A DNA stretch of 64,000 bases from Paraburkholderia antibiotica. GTDB taxonomy: Bacteria > Pseudomonadota > Gammaproteobacteria > Burkholderiales > Burkholderiaceae. The notes under the pieces were generated by a model. The model had not been told where the DNA came from. It saw nothing but the letters and a program-made list of their open reading frames with translations, and ran no database searches. The DNA is taken from contig NZ_JABBFZ010000014.1 of NCBI RefSeq assembly GCF_012927125.1, positions 62,001 through 126,000 of the forward strand, read 5' to 3'. Of the stretch, positions 39,408-48,950 are shown in pieces. Made by a program: the position numbers and the translations under genes. The stretch's first letter is position 1, and the number at the start of each line of letters is the position of its first letter.

Positions 39408-40553
39408 ATGGACTCCATCGGCATCGTCGCTCCCCAAAAAATGCATTTCCCCGACCCGCTGCCCTTGCGCAACGGCAGCTCGCTCGCCGGTTACGACCTG
39501 ATGGTCGAGACCTACGGCACGCTGAATGCCGCGCGTAGCAATGCGGTGCTCGTGTGCCATGCGCTCAACGCGTCGCATCACGTGGCGGGCGTGTACGCCG
39601 ACAATCCGAAGGACGTCGGCTGGTGGGACAACATGGTCGGCCCAGGCAAGCCGCTCGACACCGACAGATTCTTCGTGATCGGCGTGAACAACCTCGGCTC
39701 GTGCTTCGGTTCGACCGGCCCGATGAGCATCGATCCGTCCACCGGCAAGCCCTACGGCGCGACGTTTCCGGTCGTCACCGTCGAGGACTGGGTCAACGCG
39801 CAGGCGCGCGTCGCCGACGCGTTCGGCATCGAGCGCTTCGCCGCGGTGATGGGCGGCAGCCTCGGCGGCATGCAGGCGCTCGCATGGAGCATGATGTATC
39901 CGCAGCGCGTCGCGCATTGCATCGTGGTCGCGTCGACGCCGAAGCTGTCCGCGCAGAACATCGCGTTCAACGAGGTCGCGCGCTCGGCGATCCTGTCGGA
40001 CCCCGACTTCCACGGCGGCGACTACTACGCACACGGCGTAAAGCCAAAGCGCGGCCTGCGCGTCGCGCGGATGATCGGCCACATCACCTATCTGTCGGAC
40101 GACGACATGGCCGAGAAATTCGGCCGCTCGCTGCGTCGCGCGGAAGGGGCGCCGGGCGACTACAACTTCAACTTCGACGTCGAGTTCGAAGTGGAGTCGT
40201 ATCTGCGCTACCAGGGCGACAAGTTCGCCGACTACTTCGACGCGAACACCTACCTGCTGATCACGCGCGCGCTCGACTACTTCGATCCGGCCAAGAACTT
40301 CGACGGCGATCTGACCGCCGCGCTCGCGCACACCACCGCGAAGTATCTGATCGCGAGCTTCACGACCGACTGGCGGTTCGCGCCGGCACGCTCGCGCGAA
40401 CTGGTGAAGGCGCTGCTCGACCACAAGCGCACGGTGACGTACGCGGAAATCGACGCGCCGCACGGCCACGACGCCTTCCTGCTCGACGACGCGCGCTATC
40501 ACAACGTGCTGCGCGCCTACTACGAACGCATTGCAAAAGAGGTCAACGCATGA
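39408..40553 (+). CDS. metX: Homoserine O-acyltransferase MetX
   Basis: A 381-residue alpha/beta-hydrolase that acylates homoserine in methionine synthesis; with MetW beside it, O-succinylhomoserine is a possible product in proteobacteria (known for some MetX-MetW pairs; inferred here). The nucleophile elbow is GGSLGGMQALAW, preceded by SCFGSTGPMSIDPSTGKPYG. The catalytic Asp/His can be placed at DHKRTVTYAEIDAPHGHDAFLLD. The ATG at 39408 follows GGCGGA by five bases; two other ATGs lie within 12 bases. It overlaps metW by four bases (ATGA). Translation is probably governed by the SAM-II leader. Confidence 0.96.
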   Translation: MDSIGIVAPQKMHFPDPLPLRNGSSLAGYDLMVETYGTLNAARSNAVLVCHALNASHHVAGVYADNPKDVGWWDNMVGPGKPLDTDRFFVIGVNNLGSCFGSTGPMSIDPSTGKPYGATFPVVTVEDWVNAQARVADAFGIERFAAVMGGSLGGMQALAWSMMYPQRVAHCIVVASTPKLSAQNIAFNEVARSAILSDPDFHGGDYYAHGVKPKRGLRVARMIGHITYLSDDDMAEKFGRSLRRAEGAPGDYNFNFDVEFEVESYLRYQGDKFADYFDANTYLLITRALDYFDPAKNFDGDLTAALAHTTAKYLIASFTTDWRFAPARSRELVKALLDHKRTVTYAEIDAPHGHDAFLLDDARYHNVLRAYYERIAKEVNA

Positions 40554-41158
40554 ACCAGCGAGCACTTGATTACCTCGCGTCGCGCCCGGACTTCCGCGCG
40601 ATCGCCCGCTGGGTCGAACCGCGCTCGACCGTGCTCGATCTCGGTTGCGGCGACGGCTCGCTGCTGTCGCTGCTGAAGGAAGAGCTCGAAGTCCAGGGCT
40701 ACGGCATCGAGATCAACGACGCCGGCGTGCTGGCCTCGACGCAGAACGGCGTCAACGTGATCCAGCAGAATCTCGAAGACGGACTGCGTCTCTTCGAGGA
40801 CGGCAGTTTCGACTTCGCGATCCTGTCGCAGACGCTGCAAACCATCCATCAGACCGCGGCGATCCTGCGCGAGACGGTGCGCGTCGGCAAGGAATGCATC
40901 GTGTCGTTTCCGAACTTCGGCTACTGGGCGCATCGGCTGTCGGTACTGCAGGGGCGCATGCCGGTGTCGAAATCGCTGCCTTATCAATGGCACAACACGC
41001 CGAACGTGCGCGTGCTGACAATCAAGGACTTCGAGGCGCTCGCGCCCGAAGTCGGCATCGAGATTCTCGATCGCGTGGTGCTGCACGACGGACAGGTGGT
41101 GCGTTGGGGCGTGAACTGGCGTGGTAGTCTTGCGGTCTATCGCGTCAAGAAAAGCTAA
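40550..41158 (+). CDS. metW: Methionine biosynthesis protein MetW
   Basis: A 202-residue class I methyltransferase-fold protein. Motif I is STVLDLGCGDGSLLSLLKEE; further signatures are GYGIEINDAGVLASTQNGVNVIQQNLEDGL, FDFAILSQTLQTIHQT, and SFPNFGYWAHRLSVLQGRMPVSKSLPYQWHNTPN. It has no demonstrated methyl acceptor; in proteobacteria it associates with MetX and is needed for its activity. ATG overlaps the metX stop (ATGA), so the two are translationally coupled. Confidence 0.96.
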   Translation: MNQRALDYLASRPDFRAIARWVEPRSTVLDLGCGDGSLLSLLKEELEVQGYGIEINDAGVLASTQNGVNVIQQNLEDGLRLFEDGSFDFAILSQTLQTIHQTAAILRETVRVGKECIVSFPNFGYWAHRLSVLQGRMPVSKSLPYQWHNTPNVRVLTIKDFEALAPEVGIEILDRVVLHDGQVVRWGVNWRGSLAVYRVKKS

Positions 41159-41171
41159 CGTACTTATCCAC

Positions 41172-42566
41172 ATGTCGAACCCGCCGCACGAGGCGCCCGC
41201 ACTTAACGCTCACGAAGAACATCCCGGCTGGCGCGCGTTCCTGAATACGCGCATGCTGATCTGCGTCTTTCTCGGCTTCACGTCGGGATTGCCGCTGTTT
41301 ACGCTCGTCTACCTCGTGCAGGCATGGCTGCGTTCCGAAGGCGTCAATCTGAAGGAAATCGGCCTGTTTGCGCTGATCCAGTTTCCGTACACCTGGAAGT
41401 TCATCTGGGCGCCGCTGATGGACCGCTACGTGCCGCGTCTGCCGGGCTGGCGGCCGGGCCGACGGCGCGGCTGGATGCTGGTCACGCAGATTCTCGTGGC
41501 CGGCGCGATCGCCATGCTCGGCTACGTCTCGCCGCGCGACTCGATCTGGACGGTCGCCGCGCTGACCGCGCTAGTCGCGTTCTTCGGCGCGAGTCAGGAC
41601 ATCGTGATCGACGCGTACCGGCGCGAGTTGCTCAGCGACACGCAGCAAGGTCTCGGCAACGCGGTGCACGTGAACGCGTACAAGATCGCGGCGCTGGTGC
41701 CGGGTTCGCTCGCGCTGATTCTGTCCGACCATCTGCCGTGGAGCACGGTGTTCATCGTGACGGCCGCGTTCATGCTGCCGGGTATGGTGATGACGCTCGT
41801 CGTGCGCGAGCCCGAAGTGCACGGCAAGCCACCGAAAAATCTGCGCGAGGCGATCGTCGAGCCGTTCCGCGAATTCATTCAGCGCGACGGCTGGCGCGGC
41901 GCGCTGTTCGTGCTCGGTTTCATCTTTCTGTACAAGCTCGGCGATACGATGGCGACCACGCTGTCCACGTCGTTCTTCCTCGACATCGGTTTTTCGCGCA
42001 CGCAGATCGGCGTGATCGCGAAGACAACCGCGTTCGGCGCAAGCCTCGCGGGCGGGATCGTCGGTGGGATCTGGCTGATGAAAGTCGGCATCGGCCGCGG
42101 CTTGTGGATTTTCGGTTTTCTGCAGATGGTGTCGACGCTCGGCTTCGCATGGCTCGCGCATCTCGGCCCCGACTCGCCCGGCCTCGCCGCAATCTACGAC
42201 ATCGCGGTCGCGGTGAGCCAGGGGACGACGAAGCTGCTCGCGCTGGTCGGCGTCGACTGGAGCGTACAGCTCGATCCGCGCTCGGTCGCGCTCGCGCTGG
42301 TCTACGGCTTCGAGACGTTCACGACCGGTCTGACGATGGCCGCGTTCACCGCGTACATCGCGAGCACCACCGACCCGCGCTATACGGCCACCCAGTTCGC
42401 GCTGTTCACGAGCCTCGCGTCGGTGCCGCGCACGCTCGCGTCGGCGGCGAGCGGTTACGTGGTCGCGCGGATCGGCTGGTTCGACTATTTCATCGTGTGT
42501 ACCGCGCTCGCGGTGCCGGGCATGTTGCTGTTGTTGCGTATCGCGCCGTGGAGGGCCCAGTCGTGA
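41172..42566 (+). CDS. ampG: AmpG-type muropeptide permease (MFS)
   Basis: A 464-residue inner-membrane MFS transporter importing anhydromuropeptides for peptidoglycan recycling. It opens with NTRMLICVFLGFTSGLPLFTLVYLVQAWLRSEGV, and has the AmpG signatures FPYTWKFIWAPLMDRYVPR, ASQDIVIDAYRRELL and GNAVHVNAYKIAALVPGSLALIL. A polar insertion with two extra helices lies between the halves. The frame opens at 41121, but the ATG at 41172 just after metW is the natural start. It is 13 bases from metW and probably in the same transcript, with the M48 protease following. Confidence 0.9.
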   Translation: MSNPPHEAPALNAHEEHPGWRAFLNTRMLICVFLGFTSGLPLFTLVYLVQAWLRSEGVNLKEIGLFALIQFPYTWKFIWAPLMDRYVPRLPGWRPGRRRGWMLVTQILVAGAIAMLGYVSPRDSIWTVAALTALVAFFGASQDIVIDAYRRELLSDTQQGLGNAVHVNAYKIAALVPGSLALILSDHLPWSTVFIVTAAFMLPGMVMTLVVREPEVHGKPPKNLREAIVEPFREFIQRDGWRGALFVLGFIFLYKLGDTMATTLSTSFFLDIGFSRTQIGVIAKTTAFGASLAGGIVGGIWLMKVGIGRGLWIFGFLQMVSTLGFAWLAHLGPDSPGLAAIYDIAVAVSQGTTKLLALVGVDWSVQLDPRSVALALVYGFETFTTGLTMAAFTAYIASTTDPRYTATQFALFTSLASVPRTLASAASGYVVARIGWFDYFIVCTALAVPGMLLLLRIAPWRAQS

Positions 42567-42568
42567 CG

Positions 42569-43942
42569 ATGCGCTTGCCGACGCGCGCGCGGCGTCGCGG
42601 GCAACTCGCGTCCGCTGCGCCCCGCGCCTTATCGAGCGACGTGAACCGGCTAGCGCTACACGCGGCCTGGGCGCTCGGTTGCGCGAGCGCGCTGCTGGCG
42701 ATGCCAGCGAGCGCGGCTGCGGCCGGCGCGGCGGCGACGGACTCCAGCGCGGCTAACAGCGCCCAGTCGCCAGCAACCGCGACTTCGACCGGAACGACAG
42801 GCGCCACCGCGCCCGCGGCCAAATCCGCGACCAGCGCCGTCAACGCGGAAAGTGCGACCTCGGCGGTGTCGGGCGCTACCGGCAACAACGGCGCAAATAG
42901 CAGCACAAGCGGCGGCACAAGTAGCACCACGACCGCCGCCCCCACCACGCCCAGCACTGGCGGCAGCGCACCAGCCACGACGGCGCCGAATTCTGCACCG
43001 AATGGCTCGTCGAACGCAGCTAACGCAACCAACGCAACACCCAACTCCGCGCCGCAGACGGCGCAACCGCCCGCCGCCGCCAAAGCCCCGGCCGCAACCT
43101 CCGCGCCGGCCGCCCCGCCGCCGTACTACGTGAGTCCGCAGCTGCGCTACGGCGGCTACATGGTGTTCCGCAACCTGATCCCGTCGCCGATGCTCGAGAC
43201 GCAAGCCACCGCCGAATTCGGCCAGATCGTCTACGGCGCGAGTCATGCGAAAAGTCTGTATGCCGACAACGACGCGCACGTCACGCGCGTGCGCTCGATC
43301 GTCGACAAGATGGTGCCGTACTCGCTGAAATGGAACGAGCGGGCCAAGGGCTGGAAGTGGGAGGTGGCGGTGGTGCGTTCGAACGACATCCGCATGTACT
43401 GCCTGCCGGGCGGCAAGATCGTCGTCTATAGCGGGATACTCGATCGCGTGCGGCTGAACGACAACGAACTCGGCATGCTGATCGGCCACGAGATCGCACA
43501 CGCGTTGCGCGAGCATGCACGCATGCGGCTCGGTCAGTTGCAGGCGAGCCAGCTCGATTCGTCGGGCACGATCCCGCAACTGTTCGGGCTCGCCGATCTC
43601 GGCATGGCGCCGCTCGGCATCGGCTCGCGTCTGCTGGAAATGAAGTACGAAAGCACCGACGAAACCGAAGCCGACGTGATCGGCAGCGATATCGCGTCGC
43701 GCGCCGGCTTCGATCCGCGCGCGGCGGTCACGCTGTGGGACAAGCTCGCGCAGGCGACGCGCGGCAATCGCGAGCATGGCTTCATCTACGTGCATCCGTA
43801 CACGCCGACGCGCCGCGAGGACATTATCAAGCGGCTGCCGGACATGCTGCCGCTGTACGCGAAGGCGATCGGCAAGAGCGTCGACGCACTGCCCGATTAC
43901 GCGGGCATGGGCCGGCCGACCCGTAAATCGGCGCGCGACTGA
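42569..43942 (+). CDS. Exported M48 family metalloprotease with low-complexity linker
   Basis: A 457-residue protein. The N-terminus is basic then hydrophobic (LALHAAWALGCASALLAMPASAAAA), a signal peptide or anchor. Residues about 50-180 are an Ala/Thr/Ser/Asn-rich low-complexity stretch. From PPPYYVSPQLRYGGYMVFRN the M48 domain begins, with zinc motif HEIAH in LIGHEIAHALREHARMR near residue 307 and the downstream Glu in ESTDETEADVIG, ending PTRREDIIKRLPDMLPLYAKA. It resembles LoiP/BepA-type periplasmic proteases that act on outer-membrane proteins. The start overlaps ampG closely; a GTG at 42563 is an alternative. Confidence 0.88.
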   Translation: MRLPTRARRRGQLASAAPRALSSDVNRLALHAAWALGCASALLAMPASAAAAGAAATDSSAANSAQSPATATSTGTTGATAPAAKSATSAVNAESATSAVSGATGNNGANSSTSGGTSSTTTAAPTTPSTGGSAPATTAPNSAPNGSSNAANATNATPNSAPQTAQPPAAAKAPAATSAPAAPPPYYVSPQLRYGGYMVFRNLIPSPMLETQATAEFGQIVYGASHAKSLYADNDAHVTRVRSIVDKMVPYSLKWNERAKGWKWEVAVVRSNDIRMYCLPGGKIVVYSGILDRVRLNDNELGMLIGHEIAHALREHARMRLGQLQASQLDSSGTIPQLFGLADLGMAPLGIGSRLLEMKYESTDETEADVIGSDIASRAGFDPRAAVTLWDKLAQATRGNREHGFIYVHPYTPTRREDIIKRLPDMLPLYAKAIGKSVDALPDYAGMGRPTRKSARD

Positions 43943-44038
43943 TCCGAACGCGCGAGAACCACGGCATGCTCGCCGGGGTTCATGCGTACGCGCCAGTTTG
44001 CGTCGCGTGCGCGTCGCCCGGCACGCGCCGCCGTGTGC

Positions 44039-44818
44039 TTACTTCTTGACCTTGTGGTCGTAATCGACGGTCAGCGGCGCATGGTCGCTGAACTTGATGT
44101 CGCGGAACACGTCGGTGCGCTTCGCCGTGCCGGCAATGCCCGGCGTCGCGATCTGGTAATCGATCCGCCACCCGACGTTCTTCGCATACGCCTGGCCGCG
44201 ATTGCTCCACCATGTGTACTGTTCGGGCCGCTGGTCGAGCGTGCGGAACACGTCGACGTAACCGACGTCGTCGAACAGCTTGTCGAGCCACGCGCGCTCT
44301 TCCGGCAGGCAGCCCGAATTCTTCTGGTTGCTCTTCCAGTTCTTGATGTCGATTTCCTTGTGCACGATGTTCACGTCGCCGCACACGATCACTTCGCGCT
44401 CCTTCGCCAGTTCGGCGAGATGCGGCATGAACTCGTCCATGAAGCGGAACTTGGCCTGCTGGCGTTCGTCGCCGCTCGAACCCGACGGCACATACACCGA
44501 GATCACCGACAGCTTGCCGAAGCGCAGTTCGACATAGCGACCTTCCGGATCGAACTCCTCGCTGCCGAAACCGATCACCACTTCGTCCGGCTCGTGGCGC
44601 GTATAGACGCCCGCGCCGCTATAGCCCTTCTTCACCGCGTGCTGGAAATAGCCGGTGAAATCGTGCGGCGCGAGAAACTCCGGCGTCATGTCGTCCTGCG
44701 AGCATTTGATTTCCTGCACGCACAGCACGTCGGCTTTCTGCTCGCCGAACCACTCGAAAAAACCTTTTTTCGCCGCCGAGCGAATGCCGTTCAGATTGGC
44801 GGTAATCACACGCAACAT
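44039..44818 (-). CDS. xth: Exodeoxyribonuclease III
   Basis: A 259-residue AP endonuclease/3'-5' exonuclease for base-excision repair. Catalytic residues can be placed: Asn in LRVITANLNGIRSA, Glu in VLCVQEIKC, Tyr/Asp in YVPSGSSGDERQ, Asp/Asn in VICGDVNIVHKEID and the C-terminal Asp-His in DIKFSDHAPLTVDYD. Full length. The ATG at 44818 follows TTAGAGGAACGAC. It lies 52 bases downstream of ppk2 on the same strand and may be co-transcribed. Confidence 0.96.
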   Translation of the reverse strand: MLRVITANLNGIRSAAKKGFFEWFGEQKADVLCVQEIKCSQDDMTPEFLAPHDFTGYFQHAVKKGYSGAGVYTRHEPDEVVIGFGSEEFDPEGRYVELRFGKLSVISVYVPSGSSGDERQQAKFRFMDEFMPHLAELAKEREVIVCGDVNIVHKEIDIKNWKSNQKNSGCLPEERAWLDKLFDDVGYVDVFRTLDQRPEQYTWWSNRGQAYAKNVGWRIDYQIATPGIAGTAKRTDVFRDIKFSDHAPLTVDYDHKVKK

Positions 44819-44870
44819 GTCGTTCCTCTAATGTTCGATTCGTTTCTGATGCCAAAGGGCAAAGCCGCGT

Positions 44871-45710
44871 TCACTCGACCTTGACGCCCCTCAGCGATTC
44901 CTTCGCGGGCGGATAGTCGAGCTTGAGCCCTTCGAGCGTGCGTAGCAGCAACTCGCCGATCATCACGTTGCGATGCATCTTCGAGTCGGCCGGAATCACG
45001 TACCACGGCGCGTACTCGGTCGACGTCACCGCGAGCGTGTCGCGATACGCGGACTGATACGCGTCCCACTGCTTGCGCGCTTCGAGATCGGCCAGGTCGA
45101 ATTTCCAGTGCTTGTTCGGGTCGTCGATACGCGACTGCAAACGCTCGCGCTGCTCGTCCTTCGAGATGTGCAGCATGCACTTGAGGATCGTCGTGCCGCT
45201 GTCCGCGAGCATCTCCTCGAACTCGCGGATGTGGCAGCAGCGCTGCTCGAACGCGTCGGCCTTGAGCTCGCCGAGCACGGTCGGCACCAGCAGGTCTTCG
45301 TAGTGGCTGCGGTTGAAAATCGTCAGCTCGCCGGCCGCGGGGGCCTGCGCATGCACGCGCCACAAAAAGTCGTGCGCGAGTTCGACCGGGGTCGGCGCCT
45401 TGAACGGGACGATGCGCAAGCCGAGCGGATCGACTTCGTGAAACACCGCGCGAATCGTGCCGTCCTTGCCGCTCGTGTCCATGCCTTGCAGCACCAGCAG
45501 CACGCGGCGCTGCTTTTGCGCGTGCAGACGCTCCTGCAGATTGTCGAGCTGGGTGCCGATCTCCGATAGCCGCGCACGGTCCGTCTCTTTCGATCCGGAC
45601 GAAAACGGCTTCATGCCGGGGTCGAAATCGTCGAGCGAGAATTTGCCGTTTTTCTTGCTGCTGTCGAAATACGGCACGCGGAAATCGTCGAGTTCGGGTT
45701 GCTTCGACAT
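44871..45710 (-). CDS. Polyphosphate kinase 2 (PPK2) family protein
   Basis: A 279-residue PPK2 that transfers phosphate between polyphosphate and nucleotides. Walker A is LVLQGMDTSGKDGTIRAVFHEVDPLG and Walker B/lid ELTIFNRSHYEDLLVPTVLGEL. The pattern FRVPYFDSSKKNGKFSLDDFDPG...; ELAHDFLWRVHAQAP is closest to the class III members that phosphorylate AMP and ADP (inference from remembered homologues). The frame opens at 45758, but ATG at 45710 (MSKQPELDDFRVPY) is the likely start. It lies between gatB and xth, same strand. Confidence 0.9.
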   Translation of the reverse strand: MSKQPELDDFRVPYFDSSKKNGKFSLDDFDPGMKPFSSGSKETDRARLSEIGTQLDNLQERLHAQKQRRVLLVLQGMDTSGKDGTIRAVFHEVDPLGLRIVPFKAPTPVELAHDFLWRVHAQAPAAGELTIFNRSHYEDLLVPTVLGELKADAFEQRCCHIREFEEMLADSGTTILKCMLHISKDEQRERLQSRIDDPNKHWKFDLADLEARKQWDAYQSAYRDTLAVTSTEYAPWYVIPADSKMHRNVMIGELLLRTLEGLKLDYPPAKESLRGVKVE

Positions 45711-45842
45711 GCACACACTCCGTGATCTGCGCTTACGCTGGTTTGAACGGACCCGCAAATAAAACGGGCCGTTGCCCTACTTTCGATCCGGCAACAGCCC
45801 GCGATGGCCCGGACGCGCGCGCCCGGCCGTTGGTACTTCGAC

Positions 45843-47327
45843 TCAGGACAGCTTCTTCTTCAGCAGTTCGTTGACCTGCGCGGGATTCGCCTTGCCCTTG
45901 GTCGCCTTCATCGCCTGGCCGATCAGCGCGTTGAACGCCTTTTCCTTGCCGGCGCGGAATTCGTCGACCGATTTCTGGTTCGCGGCGAGCACTTCGTCGA
46001 TGATCGCTTCGAGCGCGCCGGTATCCGAAATCTGCTTCAGCCCCTTCGCCTCGATGATGCGGTCGGCGGCGGCTTCGTCGGTGGCCTTTTCTTCCCAGAT
46101 CGCGAGGAAGATTTCCTTCGCGATCTTGTTCGAGATCGTGCCGTCGGCGATACGCTGCAACACCAGCGCAAGCTGCGCGGCCGAAACCGGGCACGCGGCA
46201 ATCTCGAGGCCTTCGCGATTCAGTTGCGACGACACTTCGCCCATCACCCAGTTCGCCGCGACCTTCGCGTTCGCCGCGCCGGTCTTCGCGACCACCGCCT
46301 CGAAGTACGCGGCCGTCGCCTTGCTCGACGTCAGCACGTTCGCGTCGTACGGCGTCAGGCCGTATTGCGACACGAAGCGCTGCTGGATCGCTTCCGGCAG
46401 CTCCGGCAGCTCGCCCCTCACGCGCTCGACCCACTCAGCGTCGATCACGAGCGGCATCAGGTCGGGGTCGGGGAAGTAGCGGTAGTCGTGCGCGTCTTCC
46501 TTGCTACGCATCGAACGCGTTTCGCGCTTGTCCGGATCGTACAGACGCGTTTCCTGCACCACCGTGCCGCCGTCTTCGATCAGCTCGATCTGACGACGCA
46601 CTTCGTACTGGATCGCCTCTTCGAGGAAGCGGAACGAGTTCAGATTCTTGATCTCGGCGCGCGTGCCGAATTCCTTCTGGCCGACCGGGCGCACCGACAC
46701 GTTCGCGTCGCAGCGGAACGAGCCTTCCTGCATGTTGCCGTCGCAGATGCCGAGCCACACAACGAGCGTATGCAGCGACTTCGCGTAGGCAACCGCCTCG
46801 GCCGCGCTGCGCATTTCCGGCTCGGTGACGATTTCGAGCAGCGGCGTGCCGGCGCGATTCAGGTCGATGCCGGTCATGCCCGCGAAGTCTTCGTGCAGCG
46901 ACTTGCCGGCGTCTTCCTCGAGGTGCGCGCGGGTCAGGTTGATGGTCTTCTCGTACGCTTCCTTGCCGGCCTTTTCATTGGCCGGCACCTGGATCGTCAG
47001 TTGACCGCCTTGAACGACCGGGATTTCGTACTGGCTGATCTGATAGCCCTTCGGCAGATCGGGGTAGAAATAATTCTTGCGCGCGAAGATGCTGCGCGGC
47101 GCGACCGTCGCGCCGATCGCGAGGCCGAATTGAATGGCGCGCTCGACGGCGCCGCGGTTCATCACCGGCAGCGTGCCCGGCAACGCCAGATCGACGGGGC
47201 TCGCCTGCGTGTTCGGCTCGGCGCCGAATTGCGTCGCGGTACCCGAAAAGATTTTCGACTGCGTCGACAACTGCGTGTGGGTCTCCAGACCGATCACGAC
47301 TTCCCATTGTTTGGTCATGGTGCTCAC
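45843..47327 (-). CDS. gatB: Asp-tRNA(Asn)/Glu-tRNA(Gln) amidotransferase subunit B
   Basis: A 494-residue GatB, the kinase/tRNA-binding subunit of GatCAB. It shows WEVVIGLETHTQLSTQSKIFSG, LALPGTLPVMNRGAVERAIQFGLAIGA, FARKNYFYPDLPKGYQISQYE (zinc/Mg region), SFRCDANVSVRPVGQKEFGTRAEIKNLNSF, and the C-terminal YqeY-like tail ending VNELLKKKLS. The ATG at 47327 overlaps the gatA stop by four bases. With gatA and gatC this forms the gatCAB operon used to make Gln- or Asn-tRNA indirectly. Confidence 0.97.
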   Translation of the reverse strand: MSTMTKQWEVVIGLETHTQLSTQSKIFSGTATQFGAEPNTQASPVDLALPGTLPVMNRGAVERAIQFGLAIGATVAPRSIFARKNYFYPDLPKGYQISQYEIPVVQGGQLTIQVPANEKAGKEAYEKTINLTRAHLEEDAGKSLHEDFAGMTGIDLNRAGTPLLEIVTEPEMRSAAEAVAYAKSLHTLVVWLGICDGNMQEGSFRCDANVSVRPVGQKEFGTRAEIKNLNSFRFLEEAIQYEVRRQIELIEDGGTVVQETRLYDPDKRETRSMRSKEDAHDYRYFPDPDLMPLVIDAEWVERVRGELPELPEAIQQRFVSQYGLTPYDANVLTSSKATAAYFEAVVAKTGAANAKVAANWVMGEVSSQLNREGLEIAACPVSAAQLALVLQRIADGTISNKIAKEIFLAIWEEKATDEAAADRIIEAKGLKQISDTGALEAIIDEVLAANQKSVDEFRAGKEKAFNALIGQAMKATKGKANPAQVNELLKKKLS

Positions 47328-48817
47328 ACTCCTGCCGGTGCCTTGCGGTGCCAGTCGGTCGCGCGCTGGAACGCGTCGGCCACCTGCAGCATCCGGGCTT
47401 CATTGAAATAGTTGCCGATGATCTGCAGACCGACCGGACGCTGCGCATTCGCGCCCGCACCGAAGCCGCACGGCACGCTCATGCCGGGCAGGCCGGCGAG
47501 GCTCACCGACAGCGTGTAGATATCGGCCAGATACATCTGCACCGGATCGTCGCCCTTCGCGCCGAGGTCCCACGCCACCGACGGCGCGACCGGTCCCATG
47601 ATCACGTCGCACTGTTTGAACGCTTCCTGGAAGTCCTGCGCGATGATGCGGCGGATCTTCTGCGCCTGCAGGTAGTACGCGTCGTAGTAGCCGTGCGACA
47701 GCACGTAGGTGCCGACCAGAATGCGGCGCTTTACTTCCGGGCCAAAGCCCTCGGCGCGCGACTTCTTGTACATGTCGAGCAGATCGCGGTACTCGGCCGC
47801 GCGATGACCGAAGCGCACGCCGTCGAAACGCGACAGGTTCGACGACGCTTCCGCCGGCGCGATCACGTAGTAGACCGGGATCGACAGTTCGGTTTTCGGC
47901 AGCGACACCTCGACGAGCGTCGCGCCGAGCGCTTCGTATTGCTTGAGCGCGGCGTCGATCGACGCGCGCACGTCATCGGCGAGACCGGCGCCGAAGTACT
48001 CCTTCGGCAGACCGATGCGCAGGCCCGCGAGCGGCTTGTCCGCGCTCGCCGCGCCTTCGTTCCACGACTTGCCGAGGTAGCGCGTGTAGTCTTCGTGCTC
48101 GTGCGACAGGCTCGTCGAGTCGCGCTCGTCGAAGCCGGCCATCGCGTTGAGCAGCGTCGCGCAGTCGGCGGCGGTTTGCGCCATCGGGCCGCCCTGATCG
48201 AGCGACGACGCGAACGCGATCATCCCGTAGCGCGACACGCGGCCGTACGTCGGCTTGATGCCGGTGATGCCCGCGAACGACGCCGGCTGGCGGATCGAGC
48301 CGCCGGTGTCGGTGCCGGTCGCGGCGGGCGCGAGGCGCGCAGCCACGGCGGCGGCCGAGCCACCCGACGAACCGCCCGGCACGGCCTTGCGGTCCCACGG
48401 ATTCTGCACGGCGCCGAAGTACGAATTCTCGTTGGACGAACCCATCGCGAATTCGTCCATGTTGGTCTTGCCGACGCACACCATGCCGGCGTTCGCGAGA
48501 CGCGCGACCACGGTGGCATCGAACGGGCTTTGGTAGTTCGCGAGCATCTTCGAGCCGGCCGTGGAGCGCCAGCCCTTCGTGACGAACACGTCCTTGTGCG
48601 CGATCGGCAGGCCGACGAGCGGGCCGATGTGGCCGCTGTGCAGCAGCGCGTCGGCGGCTTTCGCCTGCGCGAGCGTCAACTCGGGATCGACCTGGATGAA
48701 CGCGTTCAGGCTTTTGGCTGCGTCGATCCGCTTCAGGTACGACTGCGCCAGTTCGACTGCGGAGCATTCCTTGGCCGCGAGCGCGGCGCGCAGTTCGGTC
48801 AGACTTTTTTCATGCAT
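47324..48817 (-). CDS. gatA: Amidotransferase subunit A
   Basis: A 497-residue amidase-signature enzyme releasing ammonia from glutamine. The Lys/cis-Ser/Ser triad is in GLPIAHKDVF (Lys) and VPGGSSGGSAAAVAARL (nucleophile and cis-Ser), with TDTGGSIRQPASFAGITGIKPTYGRVSRYG. The glutamine-specific region DVIMGPVAPSVAWDLG and GLPGMSVPCGFG follows. The ATG at 48817 starts MHEKSLTELRAALAAKECSA. Four-base overlap with gatB; gatC is 133 bases upstream. Confidence 0.97.
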   Translation of the reverse strand: MHEKSLTELRAALAAKECSAVELAQSYLKRIDAAKSLNAFIQVDPELTLAQAKAADALLHSGHIGPLVGLPIAHKDVFVTKGWRSTAGSKMLANYQSPFDATVVARLANAGMVCVGKTNMDEFAMGSSNENSYFGAVQNPWDRKAVPGGSSGGSAAAVAARLAPAATGTDTGGSIRQPASFAGITGIKPTYGRVSRYGMIAFASSLDQGGPMAQTAADCATLLNAMAGFDERDSTSLSHEHEDYTRYLGKSWNEGAASADKPLAGLRIGLPKEYFGAGLADDVRASIDAALKQYEALGATLVEVSLPKTELSIPVYYVIAPAEASSNLSRFDGVRFGHRAAEYRDLLDMYKKSRAEGFGPEVKRRILVGTYVLSHGYYDAYYLQAQKIRRIIAQDFQEAFKQCDVIMGPVAPSVAWDLGAKGDDPVQMYLADIYTLSVSLAGLPGMSVPCGFGAGANAQRPVGLQIIGNYFNEARMLQVADAFQRATDWHRKAPAGV

Positions 48818-48950
48818 TGCGTTTTATCCTGGAAAGCGCGGCAGCGCGGTCACGCTGCCGTGGAGGCGTTCGGTTGCCCGCTGGCAGGCCGGAGGCGGCA
48901 AAACTCGCGACATACGCCGCGGGCCGGACCCGCAGCCCGCCTGGCGGGTC

